A stretch of DNA of 64,000 bases from Roseiarcus sp963770035 (GCA_963770035.1 CAVYON010000038.1:1-64000); one strand, 5' to 3'; counted from the stretch's first letter, positions 9,679-19,373 are shown. Notes: generated by a model not told the origin, from the sequence alone. Translations and numbers: made by a program.

Positions 9679-10494
9679 ATGACCTCGCCCCATCCCGAAG
9701 AGTCGATCGCCATCGACCTGCCGGCCACGCTCAAGGCCGGCCGGCGCGGGGACATCGCCCATCTGCGCCTGGCGCGCTCGGAAAAACGCAACGCGCTCGA
9801 CGACGTCACGGTGCTCGGGCTCGAGACCTTCTTCACCCGGCTGCCCGCCGACATCCGCGCGGTGGTGCTGAGCGGCGAGGGCCAGCATTTTTCCGCCGGC
9901 CTCGACCTCTCCGAAGTGGCCGAGGACCTCGACCCGCTCGAGCGCGTCATGCATTCGCGCATGTGGCACCGGGCGTTCGAGGCGATCCAGTTCGGCCGCA
10001 CGCCGGTCGTCACCGTGTTGCACGGCGCGGTCGTCGGCGGCGGGCTCGAACTCGCCGCCTCGACCCATCTCCGCGTCGCCGAGCTTTCGGCCTATTACGG
10101 CCTGCCGGAGGGCCAGCGCGGCATCTTCCTCGGCGGCGGCGGCTCGGTCCGGATCGCCCGGTTGATCGGCGTTCCCTGCGTGCAGGACCTGATGCTCACG
10201 GGGCGGACGCTCTCGGCCGAGGAGGGCCACGCCGCCGGGATCACCCAATATCTGGTCGAGGACGGCCGCGGGCTCGAGAAGGCCTTCGAACTCGCCGCCA
10301 AGGCCGCCTCGAACACGCCGACCACCAATTTCGCTGTGCTGCACGCCCTGCCGCGCATTGCCGAGAGCGATCCGGCGACCGGGCTCCTCACGGAATCGCT
10401 GATGGCGACCATCGCCGAGTTGAGCCCCGAGGCGACGCAGCGGCTCAAGGATTTTCTGGAGAAGCGCGCGGCGAAGGTGCTGCGGCAGAGCTGA
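9679..10494 (+). CDS. crotonase-family enoyl-CoA hydratase/lyase (hydroxycinnamoyl-CoA candidate)
   Basis: A 271-residue crotonase. The oxyanion-hole segments FSAGLDLSE and GAVVGGGLELAAS are present, and both acidic positions used by hydratases are kept (Glu in GGGLELA and in LPEGQRGIFLGGGG). ATG 9679 follows AGGAAGGA. It lies between an aromatic-type importer and feruloyl-CoA synthase. In R. palustris a crotonase is co-transcribed with feruloyl-CoA synthetase under CouR and acts on p-coumaroyl-CoA. The likely reaction is hydration of a hydroxycinnamoyl-CoA, with or without retro-aldol cleavage to the benzaldehyde and acetyl-CoA. Sequence alone does not tell me which. Confidence 0.85.
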   Translation: MTSPHPEESIAIDLPATLKAGRRGDIAHLRLARSEKRNALDDVTVLGLETFFTRLPADIRAVVLSGEGQHFSAGLDLSEVAEDLDPLERVMHSRMWHRAFEAIQFGRTPVVTVLHGAVVGGGLELAASTHLRVAELSAYYGLPEGQRGIFLGGGGSVRIARLIGVPCVQDLMLTGRTLSAEEGHAAGITQYLVEDGRGLEKAFELAAKAASNTPTTNFAVLHALPRIAESDPATGLLTESLMATIAELSPEATQRLKDFLEKRAAKVLRQS

Positions 10495-10555
10495 GCGTTC
10501 GACGGAAGCTGTTGGGCGACGCGTCTTGCAGTGCGACCGCAGCTCCCATAGTTTA

Positions 10556-10573
10556 TGACCAGTTTTCTGGTCA
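10556..10573. promoter_or_regulatory. perfect palindrome in the toxin-antitoxin promoter
   Basis: TGACCAG-TTTT-CTGGTCA, with perfect 7-base arms, ends two bases before the ribosome site AAGGAG of the antitoxin gene. Phd/YefM antitoxins repress their own operon through such palindromes, so this is the probable operator. Confidence 0.6.
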
Positions 10574-10586
10574 CAAGGAGACATCA

Positions 10587-10829
10587 ATGCTTACCGTCAA
10601 TCTGGCTCATGCAAAGGCTCATTTGAGCGAGCTTCTGGACCAGGTGGAAGCCGGCGAGGAGGTGGTCATCACCCGCCACGGAAAGCCTGTGGCGCACATG
10701 CGGCATGCCGTCCAGCCGAAAAGGCCGCTGGATCTGGAAGCGCTCGCCGCGTTGCGGGCAAAGCTGCCGCGCTGGGGAGAAGACAGCGCGGTTGCGCTTC
10801 GCAAAATGCGGGACGACGAGCGCTACTGA
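10587..10829 (+). CDS. Phd/YefM family antitoxin
   Basis: An 80-residue protein with the Phd/YefM DNA-binding N-terminus: VNLAHAKAHLSELLDQVEAG, EEVVITRHGKPVAHM. The C-terminal 30 residues (LRAKLPRWGEDSAVALRKMR) resemble the toxin-wrapping tails of antitoxins paired with PIN toxins. The stop overlaps the toxin start as TGATG, which indicates translational coupling. The pair is inserted between the hydratase and CoA-ligase genes of a catabolic block and has no obvious part in that pathway. Confidence 0.88.
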   Translation: MLTVNLAHAKAHLSELLDQVEAGEEVVITRHGKPVAHMRHAVQPKRPLDLEALAALRAKLPRWGEDSAVALRKMRDDERY

Positions 10830-11266
10830 TGCGCTATTTCGACACCAGCTTCTTGACGCCGCTGATCCGCGACGAGAGGACCAGTCCCATCGTTGCGCGC
10901 TTCGTGGCTGGCCTGCCGCCCGATGGCTTGGCGATTAGCCGGTGGACCGAGGTGGAGGTCGCTTCGCTGCTCGCGCGCGACGTCCGAATGGGCGTCATAA
11001 GGAGTTTCGAGGCCCGCGAAGCCGATAAGCTCTTTGGAGACATCGTCCGACAGTCCTTCGTTGTCCTGTCGCCGGAGGGAGGCGATTACGAATTGGCGCG
11101 GCAATACCTGCACACATACGAGAGCAATCTGCGCGCCGGAGACGCGCTCCATCTCGCAATTGCCGCCAACCGCCGGGCGAAATTTATATACAGCCTGGAT
11201 AAGGGACTATTCAAGGCGGGCCGCATCTTGGGACTGCCCGTGACTGCCGGCATCGCCGAGGACTGA
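10829..11266 (+). CDS. PIN-domain toxin (VapC-like ribonuclease)
   Basis: A 145-residue PIN-domain protein. Acidic residues of the Mg-binding site are visible in YFDTSFLTPLI (Asp), SRWTEVEVASLLAR (Glu), LRAGDALHLAIA (Asp) and YSLDKGLFKAG (Asp). VapC-type toxins cleave RNA, commonly tRNA or rRNA, and are neutralised by the co-encoded antitoxin. Start ATG 10829 overlaps the antitoxin stop. The frame is intact. Confidence 0.87.
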   Translation: MRYFDTSFLTPLIRDERTSPIVARFVAGLPPDGLAISRWTEVEVASLLARDVRMGVIRSFEAREADKLFGDIVRQSFVVLSPEGGDYELARQYLHTYESNLRAGDALHLAIAANRRAKFIYSLDKGLFKAGRILGLPVTAGIAED

Positions 11267-11304
11267 ATCTTAAATCCGTCGTAGATCCCGGGGAGGACAC
11301 ATTG

Positions 11305-13128
11305 ATGAAAATCCCGCTGACTTTCGGGCCGCCGCACGTGGCCATCGAGCGCCGCGCCGACGGCGCGATGATCGTCAAGTCGCCCGAGCCGCTCGCCCCC
11401 TATCCGAGATCGATGACCGACTGGCTCGATCACTGGGCGCTGGCCGCGCCCGACCGCGTGTTCCTCGCCGAACGGGTGGACGGCGCCTGGCGGCGGGTGA
11501 CCTACGCAGAGGCGCGCGACATCGTCCGCCGCGTCGCGCAGGCGATCCTCGATCGCGGCCTGACGCCAGAGCGTCCGATCGCGATCCTGTCGGGCAACAG
11601 CGTCGACCATGCGCTGATCGGCCTCGGCGCGATGATCGCGGGCGTGCCCTACGCGCCCGTCTCGCAGCCCTATTCGCTGGTCGCCAAGGACTTCGGCAAG
11701 CTCAAGACCATCCTCGACGTTCTCACGCCGGGCCTCGTCTATGTCAGCGACGGCGCGCGTTTCACCCTCGCGCTCGCCGCGGGCGTGCCGAAGGACGTCG
11801 AGGTCGTCGCCGGCGCCAATCCGCCGAAGGCGTGGCCCTCGACCAGCTTTGCGGCCTTCGTCGCCAAGCCCGCCGGCCCCGAGGTCGACGCGGCCCACGC
11901 CAAGGTCGGCCCCGACACCGTCGCCAAGCTCCTCTTCACCTCGGGCTCGACGGGATCGCCCAAGGGCGTCATCAACACCCAAAGGATGATGACCTCGAAC
12001 CAGGCGATGCTGAAGGGCGTCAATCCGAGCTACCACAATGTCGCGCCGGTGCTGATCGACTGGCTGCCCTGGAGCCACACCTTCGGCGGCAACAACAACT
12101 TCAATCTCGTGCTCTCGGCCGGCGGCTCCTACTATATCGACGACGGGCGGCCGCTGCCGGGCGCGATCGAAGCGACCGTCAGGAACCTCAAGGACGTGTC
12201 GCCGACCGTCTATTACAACGTCCCCAAGGGCTTCGAGATGCTGCTGCCTTATGTCGAGGCCGACGAGGCCCTGCGGAAAAGCCTGTTCGCCCACCTGCAG
12301 GCCTTCGTCTACGCGGGCGCCGCGCTTGCGCCCCATGTGCGCGAGGCGTTCGAGCGGCTGGGCCTCGAGACGGTCGGCCATGTCGTGCCGATCCTGACCT
12401 CGCTCGGCTCGACCGAGACCGGGCCCTCGGCGCTCAGCGTCACCGAGAAGGCCTCGGCGCCGGGCGTGGTCGGCATCCCCAACCACGGCGTCGAATTGAA
12501 GCTGATCCCCAACGGCGACAAGCTCGAGGCGCGGCTCAAAAGCCCGAGCATCACGCCGGGCTACTGGCGCCGTCCGGAACTCACCGAAGACGCGTTCGAC
12601 GAGGAGGGCTATTACAAGCTCGGCGACGCGCTGAAGTTCTTCGACGAGAGCGATCCGGAGCTCGGCTTCGTGTTCGACGGGCGCGTAGCGGAGGACTTCA
12701 AGCTCGCGACCGGCACCTGGGTCAGCGTCGGCCCGCTGCGCCTCAGGTTCATCGCCAATTGCGCCCCCTACGTCACCGACCTGATCGTGGCCGGCCACGA
12801 CCGCGACGACGCGGCGGCGCTCATCGTGCCGAACGTCCCCGCCTGCCGTGAGCTCGCGGCCTTGAGCGAGGCGGCGAGCGACACGGACGCGCTGATGCAT
12901 CCGAAGGTGCGCGAGACCTTTTCCGCCCTGCTCGCCGCCTTCAACAAAAAGGCCGGCGGCAGCTCGGGCCGTTTCGCCCGCCTCATCCTGATGGACGACC
13001 CGCCCTCGCTGAACTCCGGAGAGCTCACCGACAAGGGCTCGATCAACCAGCGCGCGGTGCTGGCGCTGAGGGCCGAGATGGTCGAGGAACTCTACGCCGA
13101 GACGCCGTCGGCGCGGACGATTGTGTAG
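11305..13128 (+). CDS. fcs: feruloyl-CoA synthase
   Basis: A 607-residue acyl-activating (ANL superfamily) enzyme matching bacterial feruloyl-CoA synthases: ATP plus CoA converts ferulate, p-coumarate or caffeate to the CoA thioester in the cytoplasm. The phosphate loop LLFTSGSTGSPKGV lies near residue 210, then SHTFGGNNNFNLVLSAGG, the substrate/adenylate motif TSLGSTETGPSAL and the hinge motif YYKLGDALKFFDE. ATG 11305 is preceded by GGGGAGGA. This gene gives the strongest functional clue for the whole 4-21 kb block. The reference relatives are Fcs and CouB/CouL. The frame is intact. Confidence 0.9.
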   Translation: MKIPLTFGPPHVAIERRADGAMIVKSPEPLAPYPRSMTDWLDHWALAAPDRVFLAERVDGAWRRVTYAEARDIVRRVAQAILDRGLTPERPIAILSGNSVDHALIGLGAMIAGVPYAPVSQPYSLVAKDFGKLKTILDVLTPGLVYVSDGARFTLALAAGVPKDVEVVAGANPPKAWPSTSFAAFVAKPAGPEVDAAHAKVGPDTVAKLLFTSGSTGSPKGVINTQRMMTSNQAMLKGVNPSYHNVAPVLIDWLPWSHTFGGNNNFNLVLSAGGSYYIDDGRPLPGAIEATVRNLKDVSPTVYYNVPKGFEMLLPYVEADEALRKSLFAHLQAFVYAGAALAPHVREAFERLGLETVGHVVPILTSLGSTETGPSALSVTEKASAPGVVGIPNHGVELKLIPNGDKLEARLKSPSITPGYWRRPELTEDAFDEEGYYKLGDALKFFDESDPELGFVFDGRVAEDFKLATGTWVSVGPLRLRFIANCAPYVTDLIVAGHDRDDAAALIVPNVPACRELAALSEAASDTDALMHPKVRETFSALLAAFNKKAGGSSGRFARLILMDDPPSLNSGELTDKGSINQRAVLALRAEMVEELYAETPSARTIV

Positions 13129-13260
13129 ACGCGGTCGATGACCGAGTTGGCGCTTGTAGACGCGGTCGCTGACCGCGTCCGCGATCAGCGATCGCGGCTA
13201 CAGAGCGGCGCCGTCGCGCCAAACAGTCCGCCGCGATCAGCGATCGCGGTGACAATCGCA
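13129..13260. repeat. 'TGTAGACGCGGTCGCTGACCGCG' palindromic repeats
   Basis: Several partial copies of a GC-rich palindromic element fill the gap. The clearest (13155-13202) starts TGTAG and ends CTACA, with internal inverted repeats. Related copies are at 16001-16050 and about 50320-50352. Confidence 0.7.
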
Positions 13261-13272
13261 AAGGAGCCCCCC

Positions 13273-14141
13273 ATGAAAGTCGCCGACCTCGTCGCCATCG
13301 ACGTCCACACCCACGCCGAAGTCTCGTGCCGCCAGCCGGCCGACGCCTTCTGGCAGCCCTACGAGGACGCGGCGAACACGTATTTCAAGGCCGGCAAGCG
13401 GCCGACCATCGCCGAGACGGTCGCCTACTACCGCGAGCGAAAAATCGGCCTCGTCATGTTCACCGTCGACAGCGAGTTCGAGATCGGCAACCGCCGCATC
13501 CCCAACGACGAGGTGGCGGAGGCCGCCGCCGCCAATGCCGACATGATGATCGCCTTCGCCTCGATCGATCCGCATAAAGGCAAGATGGGCGTGCGCGAAG
13601 CGCGCGAGCTGATCGAAGCGGGCGTGGTCAAGGGCTTCAAGTTCCATCCGACGGTGCAGGGATTCTTCCCAACGATCCGCTCGCCTACGGCCTCTACGAG
13701 CTGATCGCGCACTATAAGCTGCCGGCGGTGTTCCACTCGGGACATTCCGGCATCGGCACGGGCATGCCGGGCGGCGGCGGCATGCGGCTCAAATACTCGA
13801 ACCCGATCCACGTCGACGACGTCGCCGTCGACTTCCCGGACATGACGATCATCATCGCCCATCCGTCATGGCCGTGGCAGGACGAGGCCCTGTCGGTCTG
13901 CCTGCATAAGCCCAACGTCTATATCGACCTCTCCGGCTGGAGCCCGAAGTATTTTCCGCCGCAGCTCGTCCAGTACGCCAACTCTCAGCTCAAGACCAAG
14001 ATGCTGTTCGGCTCCGACTTCCCGCTGATCCAGCCGGACCGCTGGATCAAGGATTTTCGCGAAGCCGGCTTCAAGCCGGAAGTGCACGACCTGATCCTCA
14101 AACAGAACGCCATCCGGGCGCTGAAGATCGCCGCGGAGTAG
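13273..14141 (+). CDS. amidohydrolase family protein (beta-ketoacyl-CoA retro-Claisen hydrolase candidate), frame broken once
   Basis: Amidohydrolase of the ACMSD-like group. The metal-binding HxH is in AIDVHTHAE near residue 14; the family core continues with KFHPTVQGFFP, FHSGHSGIG, IIIAHPSWPWQDEA and LFGSDFPL, which supply the other His and Asp ligands. A one-base loss near 13672 shifts the frame between GFFP and NDPLAYGLYELIAHY. Both halves match one family, so a sequence error is likely. In hydroxycinnamate pathways such as that of Rhodococcus jostii, an amidohydrolase (CouO) cleaves 4-hydroxyphenyl-beta-ketoacyl-CoA to the aryl acid and acetyl-CoA. Its place right after feruloyl-CoA synthase suggests the same job. 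Confidence 0.8.
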
Positions 14142-14151
14142 TCTTCGCGCC

Positions 14152-14961
14152 ATGAAAGCCTTCTCCTGGACCGACGCCCCGCATGGCGCGATCGTCGCCG
14201 ACGGCAAGCGCCTGGAGGCCGCGGCGTTCGGGCCGCCGCCGGAGGCCGCGCCGACCCTCGTCCTGCTGCACGAGGGCCTCGGCTGCGTCGCGCTGTGGCG
14301 CGAGTTCCCACAAAAGCTGGCGCATGCGACCGGCTTCGGCGTCTTCGTCTATTCGCGCGCCGGCTACGGCCGCTCCGACCCGGTCGACCTGCCGCGCCCG
14401 CTCGACTACATGACCCAGGAGGCGCGCCTTTCCCTGCCGGCGGCGCTGGACGCGATCGGGTTCCGGCGCGGCGTCCTCGTCGGCCACAGCGACGGCGCCT
14501 CGATCGCCGCGATCCATGCCGGCGAACGCGACGACGCGCGCGTTAAGGGCCTCGCGCTGATCGCGCCGCATCTCTTCACCGAGCCGCCCGGCCTCGCCGC
14601 CATCGCCGAGGCAAAGCGGGCTTACGAGACGGGCGACCTCAAGGCCCGGCTCGCCCGCCATCACGCCCATGTCGACGCCGCCTTCCTCGGCTGGAACGGT
14701 GCCTGGCTCGACCCCGGCTTCAAGTCCTGGACCATCGAGAGCTTCGTCGAGCGCTGGCGCGCGCCCGCCCTCGTCATCCAGGGAACGGACGATCAGTACG
14801 GCACGCTCGCCCAGGTTCGCGCGGTCGAAAAGCGCTCGCCCGCGCCGGTCGAGACGCTCGTTCTCGACAATTGCCGCCATGCGCCGCAATTCGAACAGCC
14901 GGACGCAACTCTTGCCGCCATTGGCGCGTTCTGTCGCAGCGTCCTCAGGAGAAAAGATTGA
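14152..14961 (+). CDS. alpha/beta hydrolase
   Basis: A 269-residue alpha/beta-hydrolase fold enzyme. The oxyanion strand LVLLHEGLGCVALW, nucleophile elbow GHSDGAS (Ser), acid QGTDDQYG (Asp) and C-terminal His in DNCRHAPQFEQ form a complete catalytic triad. It starts eleven bases after the amidohydrolase and its stop overlaps the next start as TGATG, so it belongs to the same operon. It could hydrolyse an ester or thioester of the imported aromatic compound, but the substrate cannot be read from sequence. Confidence 0.85.
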   Translation: MKAFSWTDAPHGAIVADGKRLEAAAFGPPPEAAPTLVLLHEGLGCVALWREFPQKLAHATGFGVFVYSRAGYGRSDPVDLPRPLDYMTQEARLSLPAALDAIGFRRGVLVGHSDGASIAAIHAGERDDARVKGLALIAPHLFTEPPGLAAIAEAKRAYETGDLKARLARHHAHVDAAFLGWNGAWLDPGFKSWTIESFVERWRAPALVIQGTDDQYGTLAQVRAVEKRSPAPVETLVLDNCRHAPQFEQPDATLAAIGAFCRSVLRRKD

Positions 14962-15998
14962 TGCTCGCCGCTCGGATTCACGCCCATGGAGGCGCCGAAG
15001 TCCTTCGGATCGACGATTTGCCGAAACCCGAGCGCCAGCCGGGCCACGCGCTCGTCCGGATGATCGCGGGCGGCCTCAACCGGGTCGACCTGTACATGCG
15101 CAACACGGGGGCCGGCATCACCCACCAACTGCCGCTGATCCTCGGGCTCGACGGCGCGGGCATCGTCGAAGAAGCGGACGAAGGCTCGACGGTCCGCGCC
15201 GGCGACGAGGTCGTGATCTACCCCGGCCAGCCCTGCGGGACGTGCGAATTCTGCCGCAAGGGCGAAGAGGTCCTGTGCACGCGTGGAAGAATCTTCGGCG
15301 AGCAGGTCGACGGGACCTTCGCCGGCTTCGTCTCGGCCCCCGTGGGCAGCCTCTTGGGCAAGCCGCGCTCGCTCGATTTCGTCCAGGGCGCCTCGCTCAG
15401 CGTCGCCTGGCTCACCGCCTGGCGGATGATCAGGACCAAGGCGCGGCTCGAGCCCGGCGAGACCGCGCTCATCTTCGGCGTCGGCGGCTCGGTGTCGCTC
15501 GCGGCGACCCAGATCGTCGGCGCGATGGGCGCGCGGGCGATCGTGACCTCGCGTGATCCAGCGAAGCTCGACCGCGTGACCGCGCTCGGGGCCGCCGAGA
15601 CGATTTGCGACGAGGGCGGTTCCTCGGTGCTCGACCGGGTGATGGAGCTCACCGCCAGACGCGGCGTCGACGTCGTGATTGAGAACGTCGGCAAGGCCGT
15701 CTGGCCGACCGCGATGCGGGCGCTCGTGCGCGGCGGCCGGCTCGTCACCTGCGGCGCGACCACCGGCGATGACCCGTCGGCGGACCTGCGCCGGCTTTTC
15801 ATCCGCCAGCTGACCGTGTTCGGCTCGACGCTGGGCACACGGGCCGAATTCGCCGACCTGATCGACTTCATCACCGAGAAGGATCTGACGCCGCACATCG
15901 ACCAGACCTTCCCACTGACCGAAATCCACGCTGCGATGGACCGGCTCGAGGCGGGCCGCCAGCTCGGTAAGATCGGGCTCGTGTTCGGCGCCGCGTGA
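14961..15998 (+). CDS. zinc-binding alcohol dehydrogenase/quinone oxidoreductase family protein
   Basis: A 345-residue medium-chain dehydrogenase/reductase. The structural-zinc cysteines are visible as CGTCEFCRKGEEVLC. The Rossmann motif is ALIFGVGGSVSLAATQIV, with a Gly-rich loop near residue 175. ATG 14961 overlaps the upstream stop. Such enzymes oxidise alcohols or reduce enones with NAD(P)H. Within this block it could act on the hydroxyacyl or aldehyde intermediate, which is inference. Confidence 0.85.
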   Translation: MLAARIHAHGGAEVLRIDDLPKPERQPGHALVRMIAGGLNRVDLYMRNTGAGITHQLPLILGLDGAGIVEEADEGSTVRAGDEVVIYPGQPCGTCEFCRKGEEVLCTRGRIFGEQVDGTFAGFVSAPVGSLLGKPRSLDFVQGASLSVAWLTAWRMIRTKARLEPGETALIFGVGGSVSLAATQIVGAMGARAIVTSRDPAKLDRVTALGAAETICDEGGSSVLDRVMELTARRGVDVVIENVGKAVWPTAMRALVRGGRLVTCGATTGDDPSADLRRLFIRQLTVFGSTLGTRAEFADLIDFITEKDLTPHIDQTFPLTEIHAAMDRLEAGRQLGKIGLVFGAA

Positions 15999-16000
15999 GC

Positions 16001-16050
16001 TGTAGCCGCGCTCGCTGAGCGCGGCGACGCGATCAACGATCGCGTCTACA
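16001..16050. repeat. palindromic repeat between convergent genes
   Basis: The element begins TGTAG and ends CTACA, with two nested inverted repeats (CGCGCTCGCTGAGCGCG; GCGATCAACGATCGC). It fills the gap between two converging genes, where it could end transcription from both sides. It is the same family as 13155-13202. Confidence 0.7.
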
Positions 16051-16058
16051 GGGGCGGC

Positions 16059-16769
16059 TTACGACTTCGCGCCGACCAGGACCGGGTCGGGCCGGTAGAG
16101 CTCCGGAAACAGCCGCTTCAGGTTCGCGATCTTCGGCAGGTCATTGAACACGATGTACGGGTAGGTCGGGTTCTGCGCGAGAAAGTCCTGATGATAGGCT
16201 TCCGCGCGATAGAAGGCCTTGCCCGGCTCGATGGTCGTGACGACCGGCGCGCCGAACGTGTGCGCCCCATTCAGCTGCGCGATATAGACCTTCGCCACGT
16301 CCGTCTGCGCCGCGCTGGTCGGGAAGATGGCGGAGCGGTACTGGGTCCCGTCGTCCGGGCCCTGGCGGTTGAGCTCGGTCGGATCGTGGGCGACCGAGAA
16401 ATAGATCTGCAAGAGCTTGCCGTAGCTGATCTTGGCCGGGTCGAAGGCGATCTCAACCAATTCCGCGTGGCCCGTGTCGCCTCGGCTGGTCATGTCGTAA
16501 TGGGCGGTGTCCGCGGCGCCGCCGGTGTAGCCCGACACCGCGGAGGCGACCCCGTCGACATGCTGGAACACGCCTTGCACGCCCCAGAAGCAGCCGCCCG
16601 CAAGCACGGCGACCTCGCGCGAGCCGCTCACCGGCTCGTCGACCGCGGGCGGCGGCACGCGCCGGGCCTCGTCGGCCGTGGACGGAGACACGCCGAGCCA
16701 GGCGACGGCGGCGAGCATCGCGCCGACGCCAAGACGGACGAGAGAGTTCCGAGCGTGAGCGTATCCCAT
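16059..16769 (-). CDS. msrA: peptide-methionine (S)-S-oxide reductase MsrA, exported form
   Basis: A 236-residue MsrA that repairs oxidised methionine (S-epimer). The catalytic motif GGCFWG is near residue 58, followed by SAVSGYTGG, HYDMTSRGDTGHAE and YRSAIFPTSAAQ. A signal peptide (LGVGAMLAAVAWLGVSPSTA) precedes the domain, so it should work in the periplasm. ATG 16769 is preceded by AGGAG. It points against the catabolic block and is probably an independent unit. Confidence 0.92.
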   Translation of the reverse strand: MGYAHARNSLVRLGVGAMLAAVAWLGVSPSTADEARRVPPPAVDEPVSGSREVAVLAGGCFWGVQGVFQHVDGVASAVSGYTGGAADTAHYDMTSRGDTGHAELVEIAFDPAKISYGKLLQIYFSVAHDPTELNRQGPDDGTQYRSAIFPTSAAQTDVAKVYIAQLNGAHTFGAPVVTTIEPGKAFYRAEAYHQDFLAQNPTYPYIVFNDLPKIANLKRLFPELYRPDPVLVGAKS

Positions 16770-16810
16770 GACATTCTTCTCCTGGGCGGGGCGAACCGTC
16801 GTCGTTGGGT

Positions 16811-16922
16811 CCCGCGGATGCGGGGATCCGGAGCTTTGGCGCGGACAAGCGACGTACAAGGCGTAAAATGGCCGCCCGCTTGCCGCCCTGCAGCCCTGGA
16901 TGCCCGCATCCGCGGGCATGAC
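16811..16922. repeat. 'GGATGCCCGCATCCGCGGGCATGACA' type repeat pair
   Basis: Partial copy near 16811-16830 and a full inverted copy at 16896-16922 of a palindromic element. The same family is at 25101-25204. Confidence 0.65.
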
Positions 16923-17082
16923 AGCATTTGACGATACGCGCGCGGGCCCGCCTCGTTACGGCGCCGCCGGGATTTTTTTGCGGCCTCGAAGGCCGAAACG
17001 GAACCCGCCCTTTGCGCTTGCCCTTCCCGCGCCCGACCGGATAGCCTATCGATCACGTGTGAACCTTTCGGGAGGAATGCCG

Positions 17083-19162
17083 GTGACGTCCATCAACCCG
17101 GTTGCGGATTATTCGGTCGAAGGCGGCGTCGCGATCGTCACGATCAGCTCGCCGCCGGTCAACGCCCTCTCCCAGGTCGTCCGCGAGGGGCTAAAGCTCG
17201 GCGTCGAAAAGGCGGAGGCCGACGCCGCGGTCAAGGCGACGGTGCTGATCTGCGCCGGCCGCACCTTCATCGCCGGCGCCGATATCACCGAATTCGGCAA
17301 GGCGCACGCGGCGCCTTATCTTCCCGACGTGCTCGACCGGATAGAGAACGCCAAAAAGCCGGTGATCGCCGCCCTGCACGGCACGGCGCTCGGCGGCGGC
17401 TTCGAGGTCGCGCTGACCGCGCACTACCGTATCGCCGTCCCCTCGGCCAGATGCGGCCTGCCGGAGATCAAGCTCGGTCTCATCCCTGGCGCCGGCGGCA
17501 CCCAGCGCTTGCCGCGCCTCGTCGGCGTTGAAAAGGCGCTCGACGTCATTCTGTCGGGAACGCCGTTCGGCGCTCGGGAAGCCGAGAAGTGGGGCGTGGT
17601 CGACGCGCTCGCTGACGAGGGCAAGCTCAGCGACGGCGCAATCGCCTTCGCGAGGCGCCTCATCGCCGACAAGGCGCCGCTGAAAAAGGTCCGCGACCGC
17701 GACGAGAAGCTCGCGCCGGTGCGCGGCAAGCCCGAGATTTTTGCGGCCATCCGTAACGCGCACGCGCGCAAGTTCCGCGGCTTCGAGGCGTGGGAGAAGG
17801 CGATCGCTTCCGTCAAGAACGCCGTCGACCTACCATTCGACGCCGGCCTGATGAGAGAACGCGAAATGTTTATGGCGTTGCTCGGCTCGACCCAGTCGAA
17901 AGCGCAGCGGCATGTGTTCTTCGCCGAACGCGCGGCGGCCAAGATCGCCGACATCGGTCCGGACGTTGGGACAAAGCCGATCGCACGGGTCGGCGTGATC
18001 GGCGCCGGCACCATGGGCGGCGGCATTTCGATGAACTTCCTCTCCGCCGGCATTCCCGTGACCATGGTCGAGACCTCGAAGGACGCGCTCGACCGTGGCG
18101 TGTCGATCATGCGCAAGAACTACGAGAACACCGCGAAAAAGGGTCGCATGACGACGGACGAGGTCGAGGCGCGGATGGGGCGGCTCGCGCCGACGCTCGA
18201 CTTTGGCGCGCTGGCCGAGGCCGACCTCGTGATCGAGGCCGTGTACGAGAACATGGACCTGAAAAAGTCGATCTTCGAACGGCTCGACGGTATCGCCAGG
18301 CCCGGCGCGATCCTCGCCTCGAACACCAGCTACCTGAACATCGACGAGATCGCGGCGAAGACGAAGCGCCCCGAGGACGTGCTCGGCATGCACTTCTTCT
18401 CGCCCGCCAACGTCATGCGCCTGCTCGAGATCGTGCGCGGCGCCAAGACGTCGAAACCTGTGCTCGCCACCATCGCCGCGCTCGCGCCGAAAATCGGCAA
18501 GGTCGGCGTCACGGTCGGCGTGTGCCACGGCTTCGTCGGCAACCGGATGCTCGCCGAGCGCCAACGCGAGGCCGGCAAGCTCATTCTCGAAGGCGCGACG
18601 CCCTCGGCGGTCGACCGGGTGCTCACCGATTTCGGCATGCCGATGGGGCCGTTCGCCATGAGCGACCTCGCCGGCCTCGATATCGGCTGGTCGGCCGAGA
18701 CATCGAAGCGTGGCAGCATCCGCGACATTTTGTGCGAGGAGGGCCGCCGCGGGCAGAAGACCGGCGCCGGCTTCTACGACTACGACGCCGACCGCAACGC
18801 CAAGCCGTCGGCGCATGTCGAGGAGATCGTTCGCGCCTTCGCCGCCTCGAAGGGCGATCGCGCAGCGGGAGATCTCCGACGAGGAGATTCTGGAGCGCTG
18901 CATCTATCCGATGATCAACGAAGGCGCGAAGATTTTGGAGGAGGGCAAGGCGCAGCGCGCCTCCGACATCGACGTCGTCTGGATCTACGGCTACGGCTGG
19001 CCGGTCTACCGCGGCGGCCCGATGTTCTACGCCGACACGGTGGGCTTGAAGACCGTGCTCGCCAAACTCAAGGCGTTTCAGGCGACATTCGGCAATGACT
19101 TCAAGCCGGCGGCGCTGCTGGAGAAGCTGGCCGCCGAGGGCGGCGCGTTTTCGAAAGCGTGA
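17083..19162 (+). CDS. bifunctional enoyl-CoA hydratase/3-hydroxyacyl-CoA dehydrogenase, frame broken once
   Basis: N-terminal crotonase domain with both catalytic glutamates (GGGFEVAL, CGLPEIKLGLIPG), then an NAD-binding 3-hydroxyacyl-CoA dehydrogenase: Rossmann loop VGVIGAGTMGGG near residue 305, LASNTSYLNIDEIA, catalytic His region GMHFFSPANVMRLLEIV and C-terminal CHGFVGNRM. About 690 residues, typical of FadB/FadJ-like proteins. A break near 18857 shifts the frame before IAQREISDEEILERC and is probably a sequence error. GTG 17083 is preferred over ATG 17077 because GGAGG sits seven bases before the GTG but abuts the ATG. With the thiolase downstream it completes a beta-oxidation cycle. 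Confidence 0.85.
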
Positions 19163-19207
19163 ACGCCATGCACTGCTCGGCGCCGTCGCCGCGTCGGACG
19201 TTGCGCC

Positions 19208-19330
19208 CCGCTCCCCTCTCCCCTTGCGGGAGAGGGGTTGGGGGTGAGGGGTCCGGCGCGTTAGCGCCTTGCGGCGCGGACCCCTCATCCGGCCCTTCGG
19301 GCCACCTTCTCCCGCAAGGGGAGAAGGGAA
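19208..19330. repeat. inverted pair of 'CTCTCCCCTTGCGGGAGAGGGG' repeats
   Basis: Copy one (about 19213-19251) and inverted copy two (about 19281-19325) of the family also seen at 5629-5812 separate the dehydrogenase from the thiolase. Confidence 0.75.
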
Positions 19331-19373
19331 CGCGCTAAGCGCCGTCCAATCTCGAAAGCACTGGAGCCCTTCC

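Noticed and set aside
11086..12900. A long minus-strand frame opposite feruloyl-CoA synthase
   Set aside because: Low-complexity His/Asp/Arg-rich translation with no motif; shadow of a certain gene.
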